This document shows, piece after piece, positions 32,179 to 39,949 of a DNA stretch of 40,344 nt. Under the pieces are notes generated by a model. It saw nothing but the letters and a program-made list of their open reading frames with translations, did not search any database and was not told the origin of the DNA. Made by a program: the position numbers and the translations under genes. This stretch comes from Nostoc sp. UHCC 0302. Its GTDB lineage: Bacteria; Cyanobacteriota; Cyanobacteriia; Cyanobacteriales; Nostocaceae. The stretch lies in the NCBI RefSeq assembly GCF_038096175.1, contig NZ_CP151103.1, positions 1 through 40,344 on the forward strand, given 5' to 3'. Each line of letters starts with the position of its first letter. Position 1 is the first letter of the stretch.

Positions 32179-32565
32179 GATAAATTGGCCTCCTTAGTTG
32201 CCAACTCAATTACGGAGGAAGTCCTACTAGTGGCTAGCGCTAACTAGCTACCTAGTGGGCACTATTAATTGTTTGTAAATTAGCAAAACAATTTATTAAA
32301 TCAAGTTTTTCTACCCTGAGTCTTATTCCTTTAGACTGAGAATTTGAGTTTGAATTAAGGAAGTTGGTATTTACTTTTACAATCACCCTCATTCTTTCTA
32401 CCCTCACTTGATTTTTATCAAGTCGGAATTTAATAGTTATACGACATCACACCAGAGGGGGCGCTTAAGCTATCGGTCAAAGATTAGCGATTTCCTTTTT
32501 TCTCCTACTGCATTTATTGCAAGTTAGAACGGATGGATTTATCGTTAGGGTAAAGGGTAAGGGAA
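32179..32565. other. Gene-free region with short palindromes
   Basis: It includes GCTAGCGCTAACTAGC-like inverted DNA at about 32233-32255 and two CTAGTGG copies. It is followed by AT-rich DNA. No ORF is convincing. Confidence 0.4.
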
Positions 32566-33522
32566 TTGGACACCAACGAAAACGATGTATTTGAAAAGTT
32601 TTTATCTTCCTATAACGCAGAGCTTTTGAGCAAAGTGTCTCGTCTAGATGAACTGATTGGGCGTGATCACTGGCTCTCTGTTGGTAACTATAAAGAATCT
32701 ATTCTTCGCAGCTGAATCTCGAATATTCTACCTCGAAAGTACGAAGTCAGTACTGGATTTATTCTTGCTTCTGATAGAGAAGGTAAACTGCTAAAGTCAA
32801 AACAAATAGATATTCTCATTTGGGATTCAGTTAACTATGCCCCAATATTCCGCGACGGAGACTTTGTTATCATTCCTCCTGAATCCTGTTCAGCAGTTGT
32901 TGAAGTCAAAGGCAAACTGACATCTAAAGAGTTACGCAATAGTCTACTAAATATTGACTCTTTAATGGAATTATGTCTGACTGCTTATCCTTTTTCTAAC
33001 CATATATGCAAATACGTTTTTGCATACGACATTGCAGAAAAGTTTAAATTTCCTGATGGGTTATGGCAAGTAATTGCTAACAGTTATAGTCGTGGTTATT
33101 TTATATCAATTCAGGAGAGAATGGAGCTTTCAAATAAAAGTATTTATTCAAGTAACTGTTGGAATCCTCTATTTTCAGTTGATGCTATCTTTGTTTTACC
33201 TTTAGGTGCAATTAAACGTGATGTTCGGTGGTTTGAAAGCGCAATACGATTTATGTTTCAAGCCTATACTACTGCTTCAGAGACTCATAATCACACCTAC
33301 GCATATTTTGAAAGTGATCTCCAAGCCCACCTGGACACAAACGGTAGACCGGGCTTACTATATGCACATCAACCAGGTTTGTTCTCAGTTAAGAAAAACA
33401 TGGGTATAACTTCCACCTCGCCTAAGTCATTGATGATTTTCCCAGCGCTTGAGCATGAAAGTATGCTTTATGAAGATATTGATAGAGACAAAGTATTTGT
33501 ACCCAAAAGTGGTAGCCACTAA
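32566..33522 (+). pseudogene. DUF6602-like nuclease-fold gene with a premature TGA
   Basis: From TTG 32566 (AAGGG just upstream) the frame is open for 318 codons except TGA at codon 50 (32713-32715), within VGNYKESILRS-stop-ISNILPRKYEV. KESILR..., QIDILIWD and SAVVEVKGKL form a PD-(D/E)xK-like triad (E, D, ExK). This is typical of DUF6602 proteins as I know them, which are often found near defence loci. A TGG- or CGA-to-TGA change would explain the lesion. The remaining 185-codon ORF from ATG 32965 lacks the nuclease motifs. It is probably inactive unless the stop is suppressed. Confidence 0.65.
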
Positions 33523-33554
33523 AATTAGGAGGTGACTCAAAATCATAGTCTACG

Positions 33555-33613
33555 GCGCAGGCTAGCTGTACAGGCGGGGGCTTGATATCAAAGTTCATTG
33601 TCAAATGAGGCAT
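33555..33613 (+). pseudogene. Fragment of a tyrosine recombinase gene
   Basis: Bases 33555-33613 resemble 30403-30450 of the intact recombinase gene (GCTGTACAGGCGGG then CTTGATATCAAAGTTCA), with one extra G and several changes. Only the segment before the HxxR box remains, and the frame is broken. Confidence 0.75.
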
Positions 33614-33615
33614 AT

Positions 33616-33747
33616 CATAATTATTTAGGTTTATCACCTATAAAAACATCTAAATTAGAAGAATTAGAGAACCAATTTCAAGCTAAATATTACGCAGAAC
33701 GTCTACAGCACTATACAAGATTATCTATTTTATATAAACAAAATTAA
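33616..33747 (+). pseudogene. 3' fragment of an unknown gene
   Basis: The frame reads HNYLGLSPIKTSKLEELENQ, FQAKYYAERLQHYTRLSILY, KQN and a stop. It has a normal protein composition but no start codon; it begins at the end of the recombinase fragment. The family is unknown. The following 33748-33934 shows no gene. Confidence 0.4.
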
Positions 33748-33934
33748 ACCCCACCCTTGGGAAGAAATTAATTACTAAATTTCTTAATGCTGTAGAACTT
33801 CATCACCCTAGTAAAAGAGCATTCACTCTCTTTGCGATCTCCGCTATATTTCCCATTCAGGGTAAGCTGGTCGAATAAACTAAGATCATCGATTAATTGA
33901 GGCACAATAGAATCAAAGACGCTATGAACACGCA

Positions 33935-34204
33935 ATGACTACTCAATTGATGGTTCAACCCTCATCCTTAATATCTTCTGGTATCAAGATGAGCGAATTC
34001 GGTGACATTTATCTTTTTAAATTTACCGATGAGCTACAGTCTCGCTTTGAAGAACTGTTGGAGAAGAAAAAAGCTTCGGCGCTCACTCCTGAAGAAGAAG
34101 CTGAATATATAGGCATCTGTGAATTAGAGCGAATCTTTACCTTGATTAACGCTCAACTAGCGGCGAAAAGTAAATGGTGTCCGAACCAACTCGAAAATTT
34201 GTAA
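33935..34204 (+). CDS. Small acidic helical protein paired with an HNH nuclease
   Basis: An 89-residue protein; an internal ATG at codon 19 is an alternative start. It is helical and acidic (YLFKFTDELQSRFEELLEKK, LTPEEEAEYIGICELERIF), with no known motif. It overlaps the HNH gene by 31 nt, so translation is coupled. I recall this pair as common in cyanobacteria. It may be a partner or inhibitor of the nuclease; this is inferred from the overlap only. Confidence 0.7.
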   Translation: MTTQLMVQPSSLISSGIKMSEFGDIYLFKFTDELQSRFEELLEKKKASALTPEEEAEYIGICELERIFTLINAQLAAKSKWCPNQLENL

Positions 34205-34620
34205 GACAACGAGCTAAATATCTTTGCGAATACTGCCACTCTCCAGAATACTTAAGTCCAGACCGTTTTACCATTGACCATATTATGCCGCAGTCTTTGG
34301 GAGGCTCTGATGAACTGGATAATTTAGCTTTAGCTTGTCATCGCTGTAATGAGCGTCACTATAATTTTACGGTGGCTACTGATCCCAAAACCCAAGAACA
34401 AGTCCCTCTATTTCATCCCCGTCAGCAACAATGGTCTGACCATTTTATCTGGACAAAAGACGGAATAAAAATTGTTGGTACAACCCCTACAGGAAGAGCT
34501 ACTAGCGAACGCTTTGACTTCAATGATGAGCGTCGGGATGAGCCTTCGATTCAAGTGGCTCGTCGTTTTTGGGTAGAAGCTGGTTGGCATCCCCCCCAAT
34601 TAGATCCACGTCTTGAATAA
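34174..34620 (+). CDS. HNH endonuclease family protein
   Basis: A 148-residue protein. C18-x2-C21 (LCEYC), D35-H36 (TIDHIMPQ), N50 (ELDNLALAC) and C55-x2-C58-N (CHRCNERH) form a classic zinc-stabilised HNH/beta-beta-alpha nuclease core with all key residues. The C-terminal 70 residues are family-specific (FHPRQQQWSDHF, RRFWVEAGWHPP). Its end overlaps the convergent gene by 70 nt. DNA cutting is likely; the target is unknown. Confidence 0.9.
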   Translation: MVSEPTRKFVRQRAKYLCEYCHSPEYLSPDRFTIDHIMPQSLGGSDELDNLALACHRCNERHYNFTVATDPKTQEQVPLFHPRQQQWSDHFIWTKDGIKIVGTTPTGRATSERFDFNDERRDEPSIQVARRFWVEAGWHPPQLDPRLE

Positions 34621-35030
34621 GAGAAAATGCCCTCCGAATCTTCATCTATATCTAAGCCATTCCCCCCAAATGGTAGGGTATCAAAGCCTAAGTTTTCTAG
34701 AGTTAAAATAGAGTACTCAACTGTCAAATTATTGATTGTTTCTTGATTGACTAGGGATGTAAGTAAGTCATAAACTCCCTTGTAATGACTGGCTTTGTAG
34801 TCAATCCATCGGTTTTGAAAGAAGAGTGCGTCATGGAGCGCCATTACTACTTCTGTATAGGGGTCAAAAGGTAATTTATCACGCATGAACCGCATAGTAC
34901 GCAGTAGGTTGTCTGCATAGACCGCAGCTACTGGTTCTCCAGAATAAGACGAGAGTTTTTGCAAATCTACTAAGAGAGTTTTGGTGATTTCTACTCCTGA
35001 AACTTCTAAGACATTCTGTTCAACATTCAT
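34551..35030 (-). CDS. Hypothetical protein (159 aa)
   Basis: A soluble protein with a helical N-terminal part (VEITKTLLVDLQKLSSYSGE, AVYADNLLRTMRFM) and a central PFDPYTEVVMALHDALFFQN. The tail is glycine/serine-rich. Its last 70 nt overlap the HNH gene tail to tail, so the final 20 or so residues may be weakly constrained. No family recognised. Confidence 0.65.
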   Translation of the reverse strand: MNVEQNVLEVSGVEITKTLLVDLQKLSSYSGEPVAAVYADNLLRTMRFMRDKLPFDPYTEVVMALHDALFFQNRWIDYKASHYKGVYDLLTSLVNQETINNLTVEYSILTLENLGFDTLPFGGNGLDIDEDSEGIFSYSRRGSNWGGCQPASTQKRRAT

Positions 35031-35175
35031 TGTTTTTCTTAAAAATAACTTGAGTTGATCTGGAAGTTATTGACACTTCATGGAATCGATTTATGAAATG
35101 AAACCGCAGTTGGAATAATAAAGTATCGCAGACTTTATTGTATTTCTAATTATTCGTAGTACGCGTGAAATCATC

Positions 35176-35517
35176 CTATTTCTCAAGATACTCTATCACC
35201 GCTGTTAGGTCTGCCATAGCCCGATTAAATCGATTTAACATTGCTTCAGCTACTTCTGGGTCAGCGTTGACAGATGCGAGTTTTTCACGTATACAATGGT
35301 CAAGGGCTTCTAGCCACAGTGACAAGCCTGTATGCTGAATTGCTGATAATAACCCCATGTTGGTGAGTACAGCCAAGTGAAAACCAAGTTGGTCTTGTCC
35401 ACCATAGCCGAGATATCCGTCACTCAGTTCCAATTTTTCTGGGGTAAATTCAAAATACTGTTCAGAGGTAATACCAGCGCTTTCGAGTTGGGGTTGGGGC
35501 AGTGAAGGTTGAGTCAT
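35176..35517 (-). CDS. Hypothetical cyanobacterial-type protein (113 aa)
   Basis: A soluble protein starting MTQPSLPQPQLESAG. YLGYGGQDQLGFHLAVLTN and SLWLEALDHCIREKLASVN suggest two helices and a compact fold. It has no recognised motif. It lies 145 nt upstream of and in line with the previous gene. Function unknown. Confidence 0.6.
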   Translation of the reverse strand: MTQPSLPQPQLESAGITSEQYFEFTPEKLELSDGYLGYGGQDQLGFHLAVLTNMGLLSAIQHTGLSLWLEALDHCIREKLASVNADPEVAEAMLNRFNRAMADLTAVIEYLEK

Positions 35518-35838
35518 AATAAAGCATTATTTTTAGTGGTACATTTTGCACAAAGCTCAAAAAAATCATGAGCATTGGTTGGTACTATTAGCGGAATATC
35601 TCAATTTAATTACAATGCGTGTCGTTTAGGGGAATCTCGGCCAGTCACCGTTGGGTTTTCTGATGCAGTTGGAGAAATCCTGATTTCAAATCCTACAGTT
35701 TCTGAGCGCAGAACAAACTTTAAGTTTTACATTTAGCGATCGCGCCATTTTGCTAATGGTGTAAGTATCTCAGCAGATCCTTTATTTCAACTACTTCGCT
35801 CCTAATGTTGCCTTTTTCAGCTTTACCCTCTATTTTTG

Positions 35839-35911
35839 ATACAAACTCTGTAAGTTTGTATATTAATGACTAACAGACTTACAGAGTTACAAATAACCAA
35901 ACTTACAGACA
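35839..35911. promoter_or_regulatory. Partition operator/centromere: palindrome and TTACAGA iterons before parA
   Basis: ATACAAACT-CTGTA-AGTTTGTAT (35839-35861) is a perfect 9-bp inverted repeat. It is followed by ACAGACTTACAGAGTTACAA (about 35874-35893) and AACTTACAGAC (35900-35910). The core TTACAGA / AGTTACA recurs. They lie in the leader if parA starts at GTG 35935. This fits ParB-type autoregulation and a parS-like site. The rest of 35518-35838 shows no gene. Confidence 0.6.
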
Positions 35912-35934
35912 TTCTTAAGTTATGGAGTGAGTGT

Positions 35935-36564
35935 GTGCGTATTATTGCTGTTGTAAACGGGAAGGGAGGGTCAGCTAAGACAACGACTAGCGTCAACTTA
36001 GCAGCCATCCTTGCTGAAAAATCAAAAGTATTGTTAGTAGATGCAGATCCTCAAGGCTCTGCAACTTGGTGGACAGAGCGTAATGAGCGAGATTTTGAAA
36101 TAGCCAAGGAAACAGGTACGAATGAGTTGTTAAAACTTAAAAAGGTGCAAGGGTTTGATTTTATAATCGTGGACACTCCTCCGGCACTCCACTTTGACGC
36201 ACTTAAGATTACTATTGATGCTGCTGATTTTGTTTTGCTGCCATCTCCCCCAGCCCCAATGGATCTTCAAGCGCTGATTGAAACTGTACAGGCAACGATT
36301 ATGCCAGCAAATGTTAAGTTTCGAGTTCTATTAACCCGTGTCGATCCTCGTAGTTTGGGTAAAGCACTTGATGCTCAACAGGCACTAATGCAAGCAGGTA
36401 TTCCAGCATTTAACGGGTTTATAAGGGCTTACGCTATTCATGAACAAGCTGCACTAGATGGCGTACCAATTACTCAAGTTCGCACAAAAGTAGCTCGTGA
36501 AGCCGAAGGGGATTACCGACGTATTGCTGATGAGCTTCTTAGAGAGGTAAATACTCATGCCTAA
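35935..36564 (+). CDS. parA: ParA-family partition ATPase
   Basis: A protein of 209 residues from GTG 35935, chosen because GGAG lies 7 nt before it and because RIIAVVNGKGG is the normal ParA N-terminus. The ATG at 35866 would translate the operator repeats. The deviant Walker A is NGKGGSAKTTT, Walker A' VDADPQGSATWW and Walker B FIIVDTPP. It has no N-terminal HTH, so it is the small type Ib ParA, which uses an RHH-type ParB/ParG. It segregates plasmids on the nucleoid. It overlaps parB by 8 nt. Confidence 0.92.
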   Translation: MRIIAVVNGKGGSAKTTTSVNLAAILAEKSKVLLVDADPQGSATWWTERNERDFEIAKETGTNELLKLKKVQGFDFIIVDTPPALHFDALKITIDAADFVLLPSPPAPMDLQALIETVQATIMPANVKFRVLLTRVDPRSLGKALDAQQALMQAGIPAFNGFIRAYAIHEQAALDGVPITQVRTKVAREAEGDYRRIADELLREVNTHA

Positions 36565-37159
36565 AGCACGTCGTCGTTTATCTGATCTTGTCCAAGAAGA
36601 AACTCAAAAACCCAGAGCTACAGACTTACAGACTTCAGAAGTTACAAATTCCGTAAGTTTGCCGGAAACTTCGAGCCAAACAAACTCAGTAGAGTCAGTT
36701 ACAGAACAAGAGACTGACAATCTTACAGACTTACAGAGTATGGAAGTTACAAATTCCGTAAGTTTACCAGAAACTTCGAGCCAAACAGACACAGCAGAAG
36801 AAATTACAGAGTTACAGACACTGGATGTTTCTGAGTCTGTTGCTGTTGTGCAAGTTGAGGAGAAAGGTAAAGGAGTAAATCAAGTTACAAAACCACAGAG
36901 TTTGGAAGTTACAGACTTACAAAGTAGCGAAGTACCGAAGTATTTAAAATTGGAGCGTAAGGAAGCACGATTAAGACAGGATCAAATCGACGCACTTACC
37001 GATCTCACTCGAAAATTAAACAGAATGAAACGAGGTAAGGGAGGTGAGCGGCTTACGGATAATACTTTGATACGTGTTGCAGTAGATTTATTGCTCAGTA
37101 AAGCTTCGGAGCTTCAAGGTACTACGGAAGAAGAGTTAAAAAGTTCATTAAACTTGTAA
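36557..37159 (+). CDS. ParB-like RHH partner with an iteron-encoded repeat region
   Basis: A 200-residue protein. The N-terminus is basic (MPKARRRLSDLV). Residues about 20-125 are low-complexity, with repeats of TDLQ.SEVTNSVSLPETSSQ. This region is made of the same TTACAGA/AGTTACAAATTCCGTAA DNA motifs found before parA. The C-terminal 70 residues are basic, then RHH-like (KYLKLERKEARLRQDQIDAL, then GERLTDNTLIRVAVDLLLSK). The ATG overlaps the parA stop. It likely binds the centromere and stimulates ParA. The repeat part may exist mainly because the DNA motif does. Confidence 0.8.
   Translation: MPKARRRLSDLVQEETQKPRATDLQTSEVTNSVSLPETSSQTNSVESVTEQETDNLTDLQSMEVTNSVSLPETSSQTDTAEEITELQTLDVSESVAVVQVEEKGKGVNQVTKPQSLEVTDLQSSEVPKYLKLERKEARLRQDQIDALTDLTRKLNRMKRGKGGERLTDNTLIRVAVDLLLSKASELQGTTEEELKSSLNL
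36615..36925. repeat. Partition-type DNA motif repeated inside the parB coding sequence
   Basis: ACAGACTTACAGA...GAAGTTACAAATTCCGTAAGTTT occurs at about 36620 and 36724 as two long near-copies about 104 bp apart. Shorter versions lie at about 36805 and 36885-36925, and again after the gene (37155-37190). The sites match the parA leader. They are direct, with some inverted GTAAGTTT. Confidence 0.75.
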
Positions 37160-37202
37160 GTCTCGGAGTTTGTAAGTTACAGAGTTTGTTATTAGCTGCA
37201 TA

Positions 37203-37378
37203 ATGAACCCACTACATTATCTCTAGAACAAGAATTTAGCCTGAGAGCTTTTGCTGATCAAGTGCAGCAGATGTTCCATGAACAAGCTCAAGAGCTTTTG
37301 CTCATGCTGTATAAGCAGATGATGATTCGAGAAACGACCTACCGGGAATTGCTCAACCAGGAGTGGAAACTAGATTAG
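37203..37378 (+). pseudogene. nblA: nblA-like phycobilisome degradation gene with a codon-3 frameshift
   Basis: The frame at 37205-37378 reads EPTTLSLEQEFSLRAFADQV, then QQMFHEQAQELLLMLYKQMM, IRETTYRELLNQEWKLD and a stop. This matches the whole NblA/Ycf18 family pattern. NblA is a small adaptor that brings Clp protease to phycobilisomes under nitrogen stress. The ATG at 37203 (ATG AAC CC) would begin the expected MNP-TTL, but one base is missing, so that frame stops after a few codons. No in-frame ATG, GTG or TTG exists upstream of the LSLEQ motif. It is either a pseudogene or a sequencing error. Confidence 0.8.
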
Positions 37379-37507
37379 ATCCTGTCTCTGGATAAAGTAG
37401 GCAAGCAAATATCAAACCTATTGTAGATATGTGGATGTCGTGTACTTCTTTTTTCTGCACTCTAGAGATTCCACTTATTTAGCCGAACGTGCAATGCAGT
37501 TGCTCCT

Positions 37508-38176
37508 CTACTTACCAAACCTGATAGTCCAGCAATCGTCTCGCAAATCTGGCGGGAGTTCTGCGGGGAACTCATCAGTAGAATCTATCATGACGCTAAA
37601 GTGTTTCGCTGCGTGTTTTTCTAACCTTTTGATTTCACACAGCCATTTTGCAAGGTTCTTACCCATAAAATCAGGATTAGACGTATCGAGAATCAACAGA
37701 CGTACTCCGCTACTAGCCATCCGTCGCAGCCGTTTCTCAATTTGTTTAGATGTAATTGATGAGGGTTTAATGCCTTTGGGGTCAGCAACATAGATACTTA
37801 TGACAGCTACACTGTATCGACCTTCAATAATTGCATCACCATTATCAATACTCCCCATGAAAATAAAAACTTCGTGGTTATCAGGGCAGGATTCCAAATC
37901 AACAACATTCAACACTTCTGTGGCAATTTCTTTATTTAGGTATTGATGAGTTGCTGATTCATCCAGCCACAAAGTCTCAAGTCCATCTTTGTTTGGGTAA
38001 GTGAACTCGCTTTTGTCGGGGTGAAACTCTCCAACATTAATTAAGGCATACCCTTTGCCAAACTCCCGCTTCATTTGATGTATCTGCTTAAACGCCTTCG
38101 CCACAAAACTTGTATCTTCAAGCACTTGTGAGCAGAAATCACCTAAAGCTTGCTGCAAAATTGAATTGGCATCCAC
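37508..38176 (-). CDS. Hypothetical soluble protein (222 aa)
   Basis: It is mixed alpha/beta by eye: KGYALINVGEFHPDKSEF, AVISIYVADPKG, VRLLILDTSNPDFMG and AAKHFSVMIDS suggest strands alternating with helices. There is no signal peptide or membrane helix. The VDLESCPDNHEVFIFMG and LAKWLCEIKRLEKHAAK segments are not recognised. It stands alone on the minus strand beside the partition genes. Confidence 0.65.
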   Translation of the reverse strand: MDANSILQQALGDFCSQVLEDTSFVAKAFKQIHQMKREFGKGYALINVGEFHPDKSEFTYPNKDGLETLWLDESATHQYLNKEIATEVLNVVDLESCPDNHEVFIFMGSIDNGDAIIEGRYSVAVISIYVADPKGIKPSSITSKQIEKRLRRMASSGVRLLILDTSNPDFMGKNLAKWLCEIKRLEKHAAKHFSVMIDSTDEFPAELPPDLRDDCWTIRFGK

Positions 38177-38798
38177 AATAAACAGGGCTGTACTTGAAGT
38201 TGATGATAATAACTCATTCTAGTATGTTTAATTGGCAGTAATCACAAAAGCGTTGTTGCACCCAACATAACGAAGGCAACTTTTAACGAATAGCTGTAGC
38301 GACCTGCAATCATCATTATGGGACAAAAAATCTTATAATTTTAAGTATATTTGAAAACATCTTTCTCCCCCAGCCTCGACCTCGCAAGGAAGTTGAGAAG
38401 CACTGGCAGCCCCAAACCTTTACTACAAAAAATTGACAGCCTTTATAAGATAGGCGTTTCTTAACTGGCTTTCTTACTTAGGCTGGCTTATTTCTGAAGA
38501 GTATATGCTCTTCTCTGCGGTTTAAGTAGTTTGACATGATTGGAAGCGAGCGCTAATTTTTGGCTGGTTTGACAGTCTAATAGGGTATCCGCCGAGATAT
38601 GTGAAAATGGGACACGTTGTAAAGTTTTATAAAGCTAATTGTCAAACCCCTTGATTTACCGTTGTTTAAGCCTCAACCTCAACTTGACTATTCAAATGAA
38701 GACATTCCCTAAAAGGGTCATTTCTGGGCAAGTGTAAGGGGCAAAAAGGGGTGAAAGCTTGGCATTAGTTTAACTCAATGAAACTTGAGATTTTTCTT
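38177..38798. other. Gene-free region with short inverted repeats, possible mobile-element relics
   Basis: GGTTTGACA (38566-38574) and TGTCAAACC (38640-38648) form a perfect inverted pair 83 bp across, MITE-like but without a clear target duplication. GAAGAG-TATATG-CTCTTC lies at 38496-38513. CTCAA/TTGAG before a T-rich run (about 38774-38800) may help stop transcription. No convincing ORF is seen. Confidence 0.4.
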
Positions 38799-39605
38799 TT
38801 ACTGTTTCTGAAATGATTTTCTCTTGAAGAAAATACCAAAGCCTAAAGCTGTGGCTAAACCTAGAATAGAAGCAGGTTCTGGGACAGCGGGAGATTGGTT
38901 GGCAGCAAAATATAGTGCATTACCAAAAACGTTATTGTAATCTCCCGAAAGATTTTGATAATAATCGTTTGGAAAAAGTGTGATTCCCACAACTTTTGAA
39001 CCACTATCCACAGCTATAAACGGACTGCCATCACTCCACGAAGCAACCAATTCTGCATCTACTGTGAGATCGACTTTATCGTGGTAATAACCACCTACTG
39101 AATTAATTGGAAGTGGGCCTTTCATGATGGGGTGGTTGGGGTTAAAACTACCTAAAGTAACATCGTAGTAATTGTCCTGATAATTTTGAAAAGGTAAGTA
39201 TCCGCCTGTAACAAGCCTCCCAAGGTTGCTAAAGGCAGCAGTTTGATAGGCAAATGTTGAAACTACCAGTTTACCTCCAGCGTCTACATAGTTTGCCAAT
39301 TTATTCGCAAAATTATTTAGATCGCTGCTAAAGTTACTATAAAATAAAATGGCATCGTATCGTCTCAGGGTAGCTGCATCTTCAGAGCCATTGAGTACGT
39401 TAACAGCGTCAAAAAGTCCTAAATTTGCAAGTTGATTAGCTACATGTCCAGAGCCATTAGTTGTACTGATACCATCTGTACTGCCATAAACACCGATTGT
39501 AGCTGCATCTACCTGTTTCTGTACCATCAGAAGGCTTCCAGTTACAAAAAATGCAGATCCAATAGCAGCTACTGATAACTGCTTCATTATATTTGAAGTA
39601 GCCAT
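38799..39605 (-). CDS. PEP-CTERM exported protein
   Basis: A 268-residue protein. The N-terminal signal peptide is about 35 residues (QLSVAAIGSAFFVTGSLLMV, cleavage near VDA-A). The C-terminal sorting signal is VPEPASILGLATALGFGIFF plus KRK, the full PEP-motif, membrane helix and basic tail. The body looks like an alpha/beta domain (AATIGVYGSTDGIS, RYDAILFYSN, VDAGGKLVVSTFAYQ, SKVVGITLFPNDY), similar to ThuA/GATase-like folds. It is probably processed by an exosortase encoded elsewhere and placed at the surface. The role is unknown. Confidence 0.9.
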   Translation of the reverse strand: MATSNIMKQLSVAAIGSAFFVTGSLLMVQKQVDAATIGVYGSTDGISTTNGSGHVANQLANLGLFDAVNVLNGSEDAATLRRYDAILFYSNFSSDLNNFANKLANYVDAGGKLVVSTFAYQTAAFSNLGRLVTGGYLPFQNYQDNYYDVTLGSFNPNHPIMKGPLPINSVGGYYHDKVDLTVDAELVASWSDGSPFIAVDSGSKVVGITLFPNDYYQNLSGDYNNVFGNALYFAANQSPAVPEPASILGLATALGFGIFFKRKSFQKQ

Positions 39606-39949
39606 AAACTTTGTTATTCCAAATTAGTTTCAATACATTCTCGACAACAAAACTATTAATGCTTGCTATGCCTAAGTTTTAGCAATGTGTACGTCAAGCT
39701 ATCAAGAAATTTTTGATGAGAGATGAAGTAGTGGGAGAACTGACTTTTTCCGGATCAAATTGGTTATAAGGAGGTAAAACCATATAGGCTTTTGTGTAAA
39801 CTATTACTTTTCTATACTAGATTTAAACTACTACTAGCAGTAAGTTTACATAAACTTCTCTAAAAACTTGCACTAAATTTACAATTAGCTTGATACTAGA
39901 TAGGGTGCGCTCTTGATTGAGCTTTCTCGGTTAAGAGTTGTGCCATCAC
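39606..39949. other. Gene-free region upstream of the PEP-CTERM gene
   Basis: It holds the promoter area of the PEP-CTERM gene and the palindrome AAGTTTA-CA-TAAACTT (39842-39857). An ideal AAGGAGGT ribosome site (39768-39775) is followed by no start codon or ORF on the plus strand, perhaps the relic of a lost gene. Confidence 0.45.

Noticed and set aside
33422-33637. 71-codon minus-strand ORF
   Set aside because: It is antisense to the nuclease-like gene end and the recombinase fragment, with no protein-like features.
35866-35934. ParA N-terminal extension from ATG 35866
   Set aside because: The extra 23 codons translate the TTACAGA repeats; GTG 35935 has a good ribosome site and gives the normal ParA start.
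38566-38648. MITE
   Set aside because: The 9-bp inverted ends are perfect but no target duplication is visible, so it is noted only inside the gap description.
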